Origin: Pedobacter kyungheensis
GTDB taxonomy: Bacteria > Bacteroidota > Bacteroidia > Sphingobacteriales > Sphingobacteriaceae
Length of the DNA stretch: 64,000 nt
Assembly: GCF_000812965.1 (NCBI RefSeq)
Contig: NZ_JSYN01000005.1
Span: forward strand, 62,001 to 126,000
Direction of reading: 5' to 3'
Shown: in pieces, positions 8,369-15,723 of the stretch
How positions within the stretch are numbered: position 1 is the first letter of the stretch
Layout: each line of letters begins with the position of its first letter
Program-made: the position numbers and the translations under genes
The notes under the pieces: generated by a model
Seen by the model: the letters and a program-made list of their open reading frames with translations, nothing else
The model's database searches: none
Told to the model about the DNA's origin: nothing

Positions 8369-8842
8369 ATGACAGAGGTAACATACTATACCCAAGAGGG
8401 GTTGGATAAATTGAAAGAAGAAGTACATTATCTAACTACAACCGGTCGTCAGCTTATATCTAAAGCAATTGCAGAAGCAAGGGATAAAGGTGATTTATCG
8501 GAGAATGCAGAATACGATGCAGCTAAAGAGGCTCAAGGGTTGCATGAAGCAAAAATAGCCAAATTACAAAATACGCTGGCCAATGCACGTTTAATTGATG
8601 AGTCGAGATTAGATTTATCGAAAGTGCTTGCATTATCTATCGTTAAAATAAAAAATGTTAAAAACGGCGCAACCATGACTTATCAATTGGTGGCCGAGAG
8701 TGAAGCTGATTTAAAAACAGGAAAAATTTCTGTTAAATCGCCTATTGCGCAAGGCTTACTGGGTAAATCGGTTGGCGAATTTGCCGAAATCGAAGTACCT
8801 GCAGGTAAAATGCAATTCGAAGTACTCGAGATCTCGAGATAA
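8369..8842 (+). CDS. greA: Transcription elongation factor GreA
   Basis: A 157-residue protein matching GreA across its length. The N-terminal coiled-coil begins YYTQEGLDKLKEEVHYL and carries the tip motif DKGDLSENAEYDAAKEAQG, whose acidic residues enter the RNA polymerase secondary channel. The C-terminal FKBP-like domain includes SPIAQGLLGKSVGE. GreA stimulates cleavage of backtracked RNA and rescues stalled polymerase. The start ATG follows AAAAGAGCA. The gene has a leader with a terminator-like hairpin. The HIT gene follows after a 78-base gap containing an inverted repeat, so the two may be cotranscribed. Confidence 0.96.
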   Translation: MTEVTYYTQEGLDKLKEEVHYLTTTGRQLISKAIAEARDKGDLSENAEYDAAKEAQGLHEAKIAKLQNTLANARLIDESRLDLSKVLALSIVKIKNVKNGATMTYQLVAESEADLKTGKISVKSPIAQGLLGKSVGEFAEIEVPAGKMQFEVLEISR

Positions 8843-8850
8843 GTATATGG

Positions 8851-8889
8851 CGTATGGCGCTAGATGGGTAAACCGCTTCGCGCCATACG
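8851..8889. repeat. Inverted repeat between greA and the HIT gene
   Basis: CGTATGGCGC (8851-8860) and its complement (8880-8889) form a perfect 10-base stem with a 19-base loop. There is no T run, so it is not a clear terminator. It is similar in style to other non-coding palindromes in the window. Confidence 0.5.
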
Positions 8890-8920
8890 CTTAACGCTAA
8901 CCTTTATACCCTTTACCTTA

Positions 8921-9319
8921 ATGACTATATTTTCAAAAATCGTTGCAGGAGAAATCAGCGCACATGTTGTAGCCGAAACTGCTGAATATTTAGCCTTTTT
9001 AGATGTTTCGCCATTAACTGCCGGCCATGTGCTGGTAATTCCGAAAATCGAAGTCGATTATATTTTCGATATGGAAGAAGATCACTATGTTGGGCTTTGG
9101 ATGTTTGCCAAAATTGTAGCTAAAGGGGTAAAAATTGCTTTCCCTTGTAAAAAGGTTGGTGTTTCGGTAATTGGATTAGAGGTGCCTCATGCACACATCC
9201 ATTTAATCCCGATGAACAATGTGAGCGATATGAACTTTAGCAAAGAAAAGCTAAAGCCTACCACTGAAGAACTGGCAGAAGCTGCTGCGAAAATCAGGCA
9301 GGCTTTACTCGAAGCATAA
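8921..9319 (+). CDS. HIT-family (histidine triad) nucleotide-binding hydrolase
   Basis: 132 residues from the ATG at 8921. A longer in-frame start at 8864 would read through the inverted repeat and is unlikely. The protein begins MTIFSKIVAGEISAHVV, typical of HINT proteins. It has GHVLVIPK and ends with the triad HAHIHLIPM (His90, His92, His94), the catalytic and phosphate-binding histidines. The family hydrolyses AMP-linked substrates such as AMP-lysine or adenosine phosphoramidate. It is cytoplasmic. Its stop codon lies a few bases from the terminator of the convergent lipoprotein gene. Confidence 0.92.
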   Translation: MTIFSKIVAGEISAHVVAETAEYLAFLDVSPLTAGHVLVIPKIEVDYIFDMEEDHYVGLWMFAKIVAKGVKIAFPCKKVGVSVIGLEVPHAHIHLIPMNNVSDMNFSKEKLKPTTEELAEAAAKIRQALLEA

Positions 9320-9324
9320 AAAAA

Positions 9325-9351
9325 GGTCGGCTGCAAATTTGCCAGCCGACC
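9325..9351 (-). terminator. Terminator of the repeat lipoprotein gene
   Basis: GGTCGGCTG (9325-9333) and CAGCCGACC (9343-9351) form a 9-base GC-rich stem. On the minus strand it is followed by a T run (A7 at 9318-9324), so it serves the gene at 9378-10250. Confidence 0.85.
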
Positions 9352-9377
9352 ATTCTACCCGCCTAACCCCAAATATT

Positions 9378-10250
9378 TTAAGGTGCCGGAGCAACTGTAG
9401 TTGTGGTATACACATACGGCCAAACTGAACCAACTGCAGCAGTAGCTGGTTTAACGGTAATTCCTTTGTTATCGCCCCTTTTTGCATCAGGTACATAATA
9501 ATACAATGGCCAGCCTTTATAAGTAAGCTGTTTTTTGCCAATTGAGGCAACAGTAATTACAGCAAGATCTGTTTTTGCAATAACTGAAGGTGCAATCAAT
9601 ACTTCAGCTTGATAAACCGGCCAGATTCCTTCCTGGGTAGCACCTTTTGTGTAGTTGTTAACCCCATTTTTATCAGGTGCAAAAGCATAAAGTGTTCTGC
9701 CAAAAGCATCGGTAAAATATTTGGTATTGCCAGTTCCTTCTGCATAAGCGCTGGTGTAGCTTTTACCGTCAGCACCGATCAGTTGCGCATTGGCAATCAT
9801 TAACGAATAATCAGGCTTGGCCACAAACCAGATTCCACCCACACCATCACCTTTAATTTCTCCGGCGGCAGCATCGCTGGCATAATAATACAAGGGATAG
9901 CCGCGGTAAGTACTTTGCTTACGTCCATCGGCACGGGTTACTTCGCCCACTTCGGCTTTGTTTAAGTTGAGGTCGGTGCTGGCATCAGCCGAATAATATA
10001 TTGGCCAGGTTGTTTCGCAGCCACCACTGCAGGTTGGCGTACCCGCTACATCAGAAGCAAAAAAGTAAAGCGTTTTTCCGTCCTTATCTGTTAATACCGC
10101 TCCAAATGTGGTAGTGCTTGCCAGTTGGATCCCTTTTTTCTGTGGTACAGGTTCAGGAGTGGGTTCGTCGGCACTGTTCTTTTTGCAGGCCGTAATAACC
10201 AGGGCCATACAAGCTACGGCCAACAGGTTTCTTTTTAAGTAGATTAGCAT
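9378..10250 (-). CDS. Lipoprotein with secreted-repeat (YxxxxD) motifs
   Basis: 290 residues. The signal is MLIYLKRNLLAVACMALVITAC with lipobox ITAC, followed by KKNSADEPTPEPVPQKK. The mature part has four motif copies: TLYFFASD, GYPLYYYASD, TLYAFAPD and GWPLYYYVPD. They are arranged as two larger repeats, each with a DKDGKTLY- or DAFGRTLY-type start and a W-P-I/V-Y element. This is the hallmark of the uncharacterised secreted-repeat lipoprotein family (Lipoprotein_15, COG4315-like). Its biochemical role is unknown. Cys-x-x-x-Cys in TCSGGCETTWP may form a disulfide. It stands alone, divergent from the sigma-factor operon, and could belong to that regulon, but nothing in the sequence proves it. 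Confidence 0.85.
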   Translation of the reverse strand: MLIYLKRNLLAVACMALVITACKKNSADEPTPEPVPQKKGIQLASTTTFGAVLTDKDGKTLYFFASDVAGTPTCSGGCETTWPIYYSADASTDLNLNKAEVGEVTRADGRKQSTYRGYPLYYYASDAAAGEIKGDGVGGIWFVAKPDYSLMIANAQLIGADGKSYTSAYAEGTGNTKYFTDAFGRTLYAFAPDKNGVNNYTKGATQEGIWPVYQAEVLIAPSVIAKTDLAVITVASIGKKQLTYKGWPLYYYVPDAKRGDNKGITVKPATAAVGSVWPYVYTTTTVAPAP

Positions 10251-10438
10251 AAGATTTCGTTTTTAGTTTTAACTTTAATAAAATAATATGCTGCTATTAC
10301 GCCGCGGCTTTGTAAATAGTTGCTTCCGGAAACAACATTTTTTGCGAAAACCAGTGAAATAAAAATAATTTCAAAAAATAAATTTTAAAGGCAACCTTTT
10401 GTAATCGGTTACCGTAATGTGTTTTGAAAGGAGAACAT

Positions 10439-11062
10439 GTGACCGCTAGTAGCGATACCGAACATACTATACAAAAGCATATTCAGGGCTGTATTAGAAA
10501 TGATAGAGATAGTCAGAAAGCACTATACAAACATTTCTATAGCTTTGCTATGGGAATCTGTTTGCGATACACTAACGATCGGCTGGATGCTGCCGGGATA
10601 CTGAATGATGGCTTTTTTAAGGCTTTTAAAAATATTTCAAAATACGAAACTTCTAAAGCATTTATGCCCTGGCTTGGGCGGATCATAACCAATACCGCTA
10701 TAGATTATTACCGTGCTAATTTAAAATTTGCCGATCATGTTGATATTCAGGATCACGAAAACATTGTGCAGGTAAGTTCTGTATACGATAAATTGGCCTA
10801 TCATGATCTGCTGGCGCTGGTACAGCATTTAAGTCCGGCTTACCGCACGGTTTTTAACCTTTTTGCCATAGATGGGTACAGCCATGAAGAAATTGCCGAA
10901 ATGCTGGAAATATCTGTCGGCACATCAAAATCGAACCTGTTTAAAGCCAGGCAAAAATTACAGGAAATGCTAAAAGCAACCGAAGCGAAAACTTACCAGG
11001 TAAGAAATTCGGAAGTAGACAGAAACCTTTTAGAGGTTAGGTTAAACACAAACATGCAATGA
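10439..11062 (+). CDS. ECF-type RNA polymerase sigma factor
   Basis: Sigma-70 region 2 reads GICLRYTNDRLDAAGILNDGFFKAFKNI, followed by YETSKAFMPWLGRIITNTAIDYYR. Region 4 is LSPAYRTVFNLFAIDGYSHEEIAEMLEISVGTSKSNLFKARQKL (given in two parts: LSPAYRTVFNLFAIDGY and SHEEIAEMLEISVGTSKSN). The GTG at 10439 is preceded by AAAGGAG at good spacing, so I prefer it to the TTG at 10424. The ATG at 10437 is out of frame and meets TGA at once. The stop overlaps the next ATG (ATGA at 11059-11062), showing translational coupling to a membrane protein that probably controls it. The target genes are unknown. Confidence 0.9.
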   Translation: MTASSDTEHTIQKHIQGCIRNDRDSQKALYKHFYSFAMGICLRYTNDRLDAAGILNDGFFKAFKNISKYETSKAFMPWLGRIITNTAIDYYRANLKFADHVDIQDHENIVQVSSVYDKLAYHDLLALVQHLSPAYRTVFNLFAIDGYSHEEIAEMLEISVGTSKSNLFKARQKLQEMLKATEAKTYQVRNSEVDRNLLEVRLNTNMQ

Positions 11063-12243
11063 AAGAGGGAAAAGATATAGATAAATTGTTTAAGGACGGA
11101 CTGGAAAACCCCGATCTGCCTTTTAATGATTTAGATTGGGATGATCTGGAGGAAAGATTGCATCCGAAACCAAAACGAAGGGTAATACCTGTGGTTTGGC
11201 TTGCTGCTGCGGCAATTGCTGCCATGGTATTGATTGTATTTTTATTGGTAAAACCAACTGAAGGACCAATTGGTATTAATCATGTGGTGAAAAACAGTGC
11301 GGGCGATAAAAACAAAGCTAATCCTGAAAATAATGCAACTAAGGTTACAGAAACACATTTAAAACCAAATGATCCGATAGTAAATACTGATCCGGCAGGG
11401 TTAGTGGCTAATAAAGCTAACAGGAATCCTTTTGTACAGAAACCTGTCGGAAAAAATGTTTTGAGCGGAACAAATACGCCAAAGTTAGTTTTGGTGGATG
11501 CTGATCGTGCAAATTTATTGGCTGATGTGGTTTATCAACCTGGGCTCCATACTGAATTTGATCCGGCAACTTTTAAAGATCAAAAGCTGATTGCCTCTGT
11601 AGCTACAGGTAAACCTGAACGGATTAAGCAACGGGTTTTGAATAAAAAACCACGGTTGGTATTGAGTATTTTAGCTGCACCCGATTTAACCAGTGTGCAA
11701 AAATCGGGTATGAGTAGTTTAAGTGGTGGTTTGGGAGTAGAGGCTACCTATATTTTAAGCAAAAAAATTAGTATTACTACCGGGGCCACCTATGCTAAGA
11801 AAATTTACGATTCGGACTTTAGCTTATATAAACCGAATAGCAGTTACGTTTTTAAAATTATACCTTCAAATATCCACGCCAATTGCGATGTAATCGACAT
11901 CCCGTTAAATGTTAATTATAAAGTTTTTGGCAATAACCGGAATAGCGTTTCAGTAAGCACGGGGCTTTCGAGTTACCTCATGCTAAAAGAGAAATACAGT
12001 TATAGCTACGATGGCGTTTACCAGGGACCGCAGGATTATGAGGTGAGGGGCCGTAACCAGCATTATTTAGGTATTGCGAACGTAGGTATCGAATTTCAAC
12101 ACAAAATAAATAACAATTTAAGTATCAGCGCCAAACCTTTCATGAAAATTCCGCTAACCGATATTGGTTACGGAAATTCGCGACTGTCGTCAACAGGCGT
12201 GGCCGTTTCGGTAAATATGAATTTGTTCGGAAAAGGAAATTAA
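11059..12243 (+). CDS. Sigma-factor partner: membrane-anchored protein with beta-barrel-like C-terminus
   Basis: 394 residues, coupled to the sigma factor by a 4-base overlap. Residues 1-40 are an acidic cytoplasmic segment (DLPFNDLDWDDLEERLHPK), similar in style to the short N-termini of Bacteroidota anti-sigma-like proteins. One transmembrane helix covers about 42-64 (PVVWLAAAAIAAMVLIVFLL). A low-complexity polar linker runs to about 200. The last 180 residues alternate like outer-membrane strands (GGLGVEATYILSKKISITTG; YLGIANVGIEFQHKINNNLS). The role is inferred from gene order: sensing and holding the sigma factor. No classical anti-sigma fold is evident, so this is a prediction. The inner-membrane helix plus barrel-like domain is odd. 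Confidence 0.7.
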   Translation: MKEGKDIDKLFKDGLENPDLPFNDLDWDDLEERLHPKPKRRVIPVVWLAAAAIAAMVLIVFLLVKPTEGPIGINHVVKNSAGDKNKANPENNATKVTETHLKPNDPIVNTDPAGLVANKANRNPFVQKPVGKNVLSGTNTPKLVLVDADRANLLADVVYQPGLHTEFDPATFKDQKLIASVATGKPERIKQRVLNKKPRLVLSILAAPDLTSVQKSGMSSLSGGLGVEATYILSKKISITTGATYAKKIYDSDFSLYKPNSSYVFKIIPSNIHANCDVIDIPLNVNYKVFGNNRNSVSVSTGLSSYLMLKEKYSYSYDGVYQGPQDYEVRGRNQHYLGIANVGIEFQHKINNNLSISAKPFMKIPLTDIGYGNSRLSSTGVAVSVNMNLFGKGN

Positions 12244-12250
12244 TCCTGTT

Positions 12251-13129
12251 TTATTGTCTTTGCTGCGGTAGCGGTACGAAATCCGTTTCGCCTGGTACGG
12301 GTTTGAAGCTTTGCTCCAGCCATTTTTGTTTCGCCTTTTCAATGAGTTCTTTATCCGATGCCACAAAATTCCAGTAAATAAAACGTTCTTCGGGGAAAGG
12401 TTCGCCTCCAAAAATGTAAACGGTTGTGTTTTCGTGCAGGGTAAACTCACACAGTTTGGAATCGTTGGCAATTAAAATCTGTCGTGGCTCAAAAATATGA
12501 CCATCGCTTTCTATGGCACCTTCTAAAATGTACAGGGCACTCTCGCCGAAAAGAGAATCGCCAATATTAACTTTTTGGCGGCTTGTACTTTTCAATTCTA
12601 AGAAATACAGCGGACTATAAACCGGAACTGGTGATTTTCGGCCAAAAGCTTCGCCCGCAATTAACTTAATAGCAACACCATCTTGTTCCCATGTGGGGAT
12701 ATCGGTTTCTTCGACGTGAAAAAACTCCGGGTCCATTTGTTCAAGTGCTTTAGGCAATGCTACCCAAATCTGTAAACCATGCAGCATTTTATCGGTATGC
12801 CGTAAATATTCAGGAGTCCGTTCTGAATGTACAATGCCACTTCCCGAAGTCATCCAGTTTACCTGACCGGGTTTAATCACCACATCAGAACCCAGGCTAT
12901 CTTTATGGGTAATTTCGCCCTCAAACAAAAAGGTAAGAGTAGAAAGGCCGATGTGTGGATGCGGAGGAACATCCAGGTTTTCATGATCGCTCATTGCTGC
13001 CGGTCCCATGTGGTCGATAAAAGAAAATGGGCCAACCATTCTTTTCTCTCTGAAAGGCAGTAATCTGCCAACCATAAAATTGCCAATATTGGCCGGGCGT
13101 TCTTCTATAATGAGTTTAATGTTCGACAT
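12251..13129 (-). CDS. Pirin-family protein
   Basis: 292 residues, bicupin. The pirin hallmark is PHPHIGLSTLTFLFEGEITHKDSLGS near residues 57-82 (here HPHIGLSTLTFLFEG), with metal-binding His residues, then MTSGSGIVHSERTP. The C-terminal pirin_C region includes YSPLYFLELKS and a second cupin. Pirins bind Fe; some have quercetin dioxygenase activity and others are regulators. Which applies here is unknown. It converges on the sigma-factor operon with 7 bases between stop codons. There is no signal peptide, so it is cytoplasmic. Confidence 0.92.
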   Translation of the reverse strand: MSNIKLIIEERPANIGNFMVGRLLPFREKRMVGPFSFIDHMGPAAMSDHENLDVPPHPHIGLSTLTFLFEGEITHKDSLGSDVVIKPGQVNWMTSGSGIVHSERTPEYLRHTDKMLHGLQIWVALPKALEQMDPEFFHVEETDIPTWEQDGVAIKLIAGEAFGRKSPVPVYSPLYFLELKSTSRQKVNIGDSLFGESALYILEGAIESDGHIFEPRQILIANDSKLCEFTLHENTTVYIFGGEPFPEERFIYWNFVASDKELIEKAKQKWLEQSFKPVPGETDFVPLPQQRQ

Positions 13130-13337
13130 GATGATGGGGATTTTTGATGAGGTGAATTTACGGAAAAACGATGGGATTTGGAGGAGAATTATACATCTCT
13201 CGTCATTGGCGAGTTTATTTTCTTTTTAAAGATCAATGGATCCCTCCAGCTGAAAAAGCCTCCTCGAAATTACGGACCAGGCGATAGCGCAACTATCTCC
13301 GTGGTTTCTGTGTTTTCCGTGGCTAAAAATCTGAGTG

Positions 13338-13361
13338 CTGTCAGATTTTGCCATCTGACAG
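13338..13361. repeat. Short inverted repeat in the 13130-13497 non-coding stretch
   Basis: CTGTCAGAT (13338-13346) and ATCTGACAG (13353-13361) form a 9-base stem with a 6-base loop. The 368-base gap otherwise shows no credible gene; the open frames in it lack family features. The phrase CTCCGTGGTTTCTGTGTT nearby resembles a sequence at 60745-60775 and may be a dispersed non-coding repeat. Confidence 0.45.
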
Positions 13362-13440
13362 ATTTTATTAGCTTGATCTAATAGAACTGAGATGTGTCAG
13401 CTGGTAACAGCCGATACCACAGCCTAACAGTTGACAGCAA

Positions 13441-13470
13441 AAAAAAACACCCCTTTCGAGGTGCTTTTTT
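13441..13470 (-). terminator. Terminator of the old-yellow-enzyme operon
   Basis: An A7 run, CACC, an 8-base loop, GGTG, then C and T6. On the minus strand the hairpin ends in a T run. It lies 28 bases past the stop at 13498. Confidence 0.7.
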
Positions 13471-13497
13471 AAACTTAAAAAGAAAAAATAAAGCTTG

Positions 13498-14598
13498 TTA
13501 TACCAATTGCATCAAAGCTTCTTTGCTAAAGCCTTTCAATTCTTCGGTGCGGTTGTTTTTAATTTTTTCTACCCAATTCGGATCGGCTAAAAGCGGGCGG
13601 CCAACAGCTACGAGGTCAAAATCGCCGCGATCCATTCTGCGTACCAGTTCTTCTAAAGAGCTGGGTTGTGAGCTTTGGCCGGCAAAAGCGCCAAAGAAAT
13701 CGCCATCTAAACCAACAGAACCAACTGAAATGGTTGCTTTGCCGGTTAATTTTTTAGCCCAGCCTGCAAAGTTAAGGTCAGAACCTTCAAACTCTGGTTC
13801 CCAGAAACGGCGTTGCGAACAGTGGAAAATATCGATGCCGGCATCGGCCAGTGGCGTTAACCATTGTTCCATTTCCTGCTCATTTTTGGCCAGTTTAAAA
13901 TCGTAAGCTGCGGGTTTAAATTGCGATAAACGAATAATTACTGCAAAATCTTCACCCACTCTTTTACGCACTTCTTTAATTACTTCTACGCCAAAACGGG
14001 TACGCTCGGCTAAGGTTTTACCGCCATAAATATCGGTGCGGTTGTTGGTTGCATCCCAGAAAAACTGGTCGATTAAATATTGGTGTGCACCATGTATTTC
14101 AACAGTATCGAAACCAAGGGCTTTGGCATCGGCAGCAGCCTGCCCGAAAGCAGCAATGGTATCGGCAATGGCGGCATCGGTCATGGGTACCCCGTTTTCA
14201 AATCCCGGACTGTTAAAAGATGATGGTCCTTCAAATGGAGCACTTGGTAACCAACCAGAAGCGTGATTGGCATGGATACCCTGGTGCCAGATTTGTGGAC
14301 CCATTTGTCCGCCAGCGCTGTGTACACCTTTAATTACATTTTCCCAACCTGCAAGTGCTTCTGCACCATAGAAATGTGGAATATTCGGGTCGGCAGACGA
14401 AGATGGTCTGTTAATTACCGTTCCTTCTGAGAGGATTAAACCGACCTCGCCAGCCGCTCTTTTGGTATAATAGGTGGCTACATCGGCTGTTGGTACACCA
14501 CCCGGAGAAAATGAGCGGGTCATTGGAGCCATTACGATTCTGTTTTTTGTATTTAATGTTTTAAGGCTAAAGGGCCTGAATAAACTATCTGTGTTCAT
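13498..14598 (-). CDS. Old yellow enzyme-family alkene reductase (NADH:flavin oxidoreductase)
   Basis: 366 residues, TIM barrel, FMN-dependent. It begins SLFRPFSLKTLNTKNRIVMAPMTR, the standard OYE N-terminus (here LNTKNRIVMAPMTR). Then come IWHQGIHANHA and VEIHGAHQYLIDQFFW with NNRTDIYGG, and the phosphate-binding end DLVAVGRPLLADPNWV. OYEs reduce C=C bonds of unsaturated carbonyls, maleimides and some nitro-compounds using NAD(P)H. It sits 9 bases downstream of an ArsR-type regulator, recalling electrophile-responsive reductase operons. The regulator probably represses both genes through the dyad at 14920-14943. The natural substrate is unknown. Confidence 0.93.
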   Translation of the reverse strand: MNTDSLFRPFSLKTLNTKNRIVMAPMTRSFSPGGVPTADVATYYTKRAAGEVGLILSEGTVINRPSSSADPNIPHFYGAEALAGWENVIKGVHSAGGQMGPQIWHQGIHANHASGWLPSAPFEGPSSFNSPGFENGVPMTDAAIADTIAAFGQAAADAKALGFDTVEIHGAHQYLIDQFFWDATNNRTDIYGGKTLAERTRFGVEVIKEVRKRVGEDFAVIIRLSQFKPAAYDFKLAKNEQEMEQWLTPLADAGIDIFHCSQRRFWEPEFEGSDLNFAGWAKKLTGKATISVGSVGLDGDFFGAFAGQSSQPSSLEELVRRMDRGDFDLVAVGRPLLADPNWVEKIKNNRTEELKGFSKEALMQLV

Positions 14599-14607
14599 AT
14601 CCGTGGA

Positions 14608-14910
14608 TTATAATTCTGAATTGATGATTTGACTTAATTTTTCTATCCCTGCTTTATTGCGTTTGTAATAGGTCCATTGCCCAACACGGGTGGCGCATAC
14701 TAAATCGGCACGTTGTAAAATAGAAAGGTATTCGGAAATGGTACTTTGAGACAAGCCCGCCTTGTATTGAATTTGTCCCACGCAAACACCAACGTTTTCG
14801 AAATCGGCGTTAGGTTGCTCCGGGAAATTTTTCTCTGGTTCTTTTAGCCAGTTTAAAATTTGTAAACGGGTTTTATTTGAAAGGGCTTTAAATATCTCTA
14901 CCTGATCCAT
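14608..14910 (-). CDS. ArsR-family winged-helix repressor
   Basis: 100 residues from the ATG at 14910. A longer in-frame start at 14946 would run through the operator dyad and is rejected. Recognition features are MDQVEIFKALSNKTRLQIL and the helix-turn-helix AGLSQSTISEYLSILQRADL, then a wing RVGQWTYYKRN. One cysteine lies in VGVCVGQIQ just before the HTH and another in DLVCATRVG. Either could sense electrophiles or metals, but no classical ELCVCDL site is present. It is first in an operon with the alkene reductase. It most likely represses the operon and releases it on contact with a reactive electrophile; that sensing role is inferred. Confidence 0.9.
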   Translation of the reverse strand: MDQVEIFKALSNKTRLQILNWLKEPEKNFPEQPNADFENVGVCVGQIQYKAGLSQSTISEYLSILQRADLVCATRVGQWTYYKRNKAGIEKLSQIINSEL

Positions 14911-14919
14911 GATGCAAAT

Positions 14920-14943
14920 GTATATCGACTTTTCCCGATATAC
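14920..14943. promoter_or_regulatory. Candidate ArsR operator dyad
   Basis: GTATATCG (14920-14927) and CGATATAC (14936-14943) are perfect 8-base arms around an 8-base centre, starting 9 bases upstream of the arsR start codon. Position and symmetry fit autoregulation by the ArsR dimer. Confidence 0.6.
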
Positions 14944-15097
14944 CAATTAAAAGATGGAAGTTGACAATCAAATGGCGATTATGCTGCTTAAATGGGGTTA
15001 GAGATCGTTTTTAAATTATTGATATCCAGTATGGATTAATGAATAGGAGCGGGTTCGATTTCAAATGAGTGGCCAACGGAATTTCAGCCAAAAAAGA

Positions 15098-15148
15098 ACG
15101 GGGATAAATCATACCGACCTATCCCCGTCATCTAAATTAACGCTCTCA
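15098..15148 (-). ncRNA. Candidate small RNA 3' end: conserved 20-mer plus terminator hairpin (copy A)
   Basis: On the minus strand the sequence TGAGAGCGTTAATTTAGATG (15148-15129) is followed at once by a hairpin with 9-base arms (ACGGGGATA at 15098-15106 and TATCCCCGT at 15120-15128) and then TTCTTTTTT. The same 20-mer occurs exactly at 45798-45817 before a different hairpin. It lies in the 3' flank of the histone-H1-like gene (stop at 15200). An RNA function is inferred from conservation plus terminator only. Confidence 0.4.
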
Positions 15149-15199
15149 TATATATAAACAACCAAAAAGGCGATTTATTATATAGCAGTGAAAATTTTT

Positions 15200-15667
15200 T
15201 TATTTTTTTTCTGCAGCCTTCTTTGCAGCGGCTTTCGGCTTCTTCGGCGCAGCTTCAATTTCTGCAGCTGGTACAGCTTTTTTGGTCGCTGGCGTTTTTG
15301 TTTTCTTAGGTTCAGCTTTATCAGCTTCTTCTACAGTTTCTTTCTTTTTAGCTGGTGCTTTAGCTTTTTTAACTTCAGCAACAGATTCGGCTACCACTTC
15401 TTCTTTTACTTCTGTAGCTGCAGGCGCTGCAGTATTTTGTAAATAAATGGCCAATAGTTGTTTTAAGTAAACATCTGGTTTAGGCATATTAATTACGGTG
15501 CCTGGTTCTTTATCCTGCGCTTGTTTAGTGTAGGCCGATTTAATTTTGCCCCAGTCTTTTGAATAAAGTTTGATGAACATTTCTAAAAACTGTTCCTCTG
15601 TATATTTTTTAGGCAACCTACCCAGCACTGCCTGTATTTTTTCTTCTTTTCTATGTAATATCGCCAT
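15200..15667 (-). CDS. Histone H1-like protein with Lys/Ala/Pro-rich tail
   Basis: 155 residues from the ATG at 15667 (MAILHRKEEK). A start 6 codons upstream is possible but adds nothing conserved. Residues 1-78 are a mixed-charge, probably helical domain (KIQAVLGRLPKKYTEEQFLE; FIKLYSKDWGKIKSAYTK) that I do not recognise. From about 80 to the end the protein is AKK/APKK-type low complexity (KAKAPAKKK; APKKPKAAAKKAAEKK), as in bacterial H1-like DNA-binding proteins. It probably binds nucleic acid or condenses DNA. The 3' flank carries copy A of the 20-mer/hairpin element. A second H1-type gene lies at 44839-45018. Confidence 0.75.
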   Translation of the reverse strand: MAILHRKEEKIQAVLGRLPKKYTEEQFLEMFIKLYSKDWGKIKSAYTKQAQDKEPGTVINMPKPDVYLKQLLAIYLQNTAAPAATEVKEEVVAESVAEVKKAKAPAKKKETVEEADKAEPKKTKTPATKKAVPAAEIEAAPKKPKAAAKKAAEKK

Positions 15668-15723
15668 CGGTTTTATTTTCTGCAAAGATAGCCGAATTTT
15701 ATCATAATCGGGTTTTTGCTTTT

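Noticed and set aside
8864..8920. 19-codon N-terminal extension of the HIT protein
   Set aside because: It consists of the inverted repeat between greA and the HIT gene, while the HINT N-terminus begins at 8921.
13178..13381. Plus-strand open frame in the 13130-13497 gap
   Set aside because: It runs through the inverted repeat and a dispersed non-coding phrase, and its translation resembles no family.
14911..14946. 12-codon N-terminal extension of the ArsR regulator
   Set aside because: It covers the operator-like dyad, and the family normally begins at the ATG at 14910.
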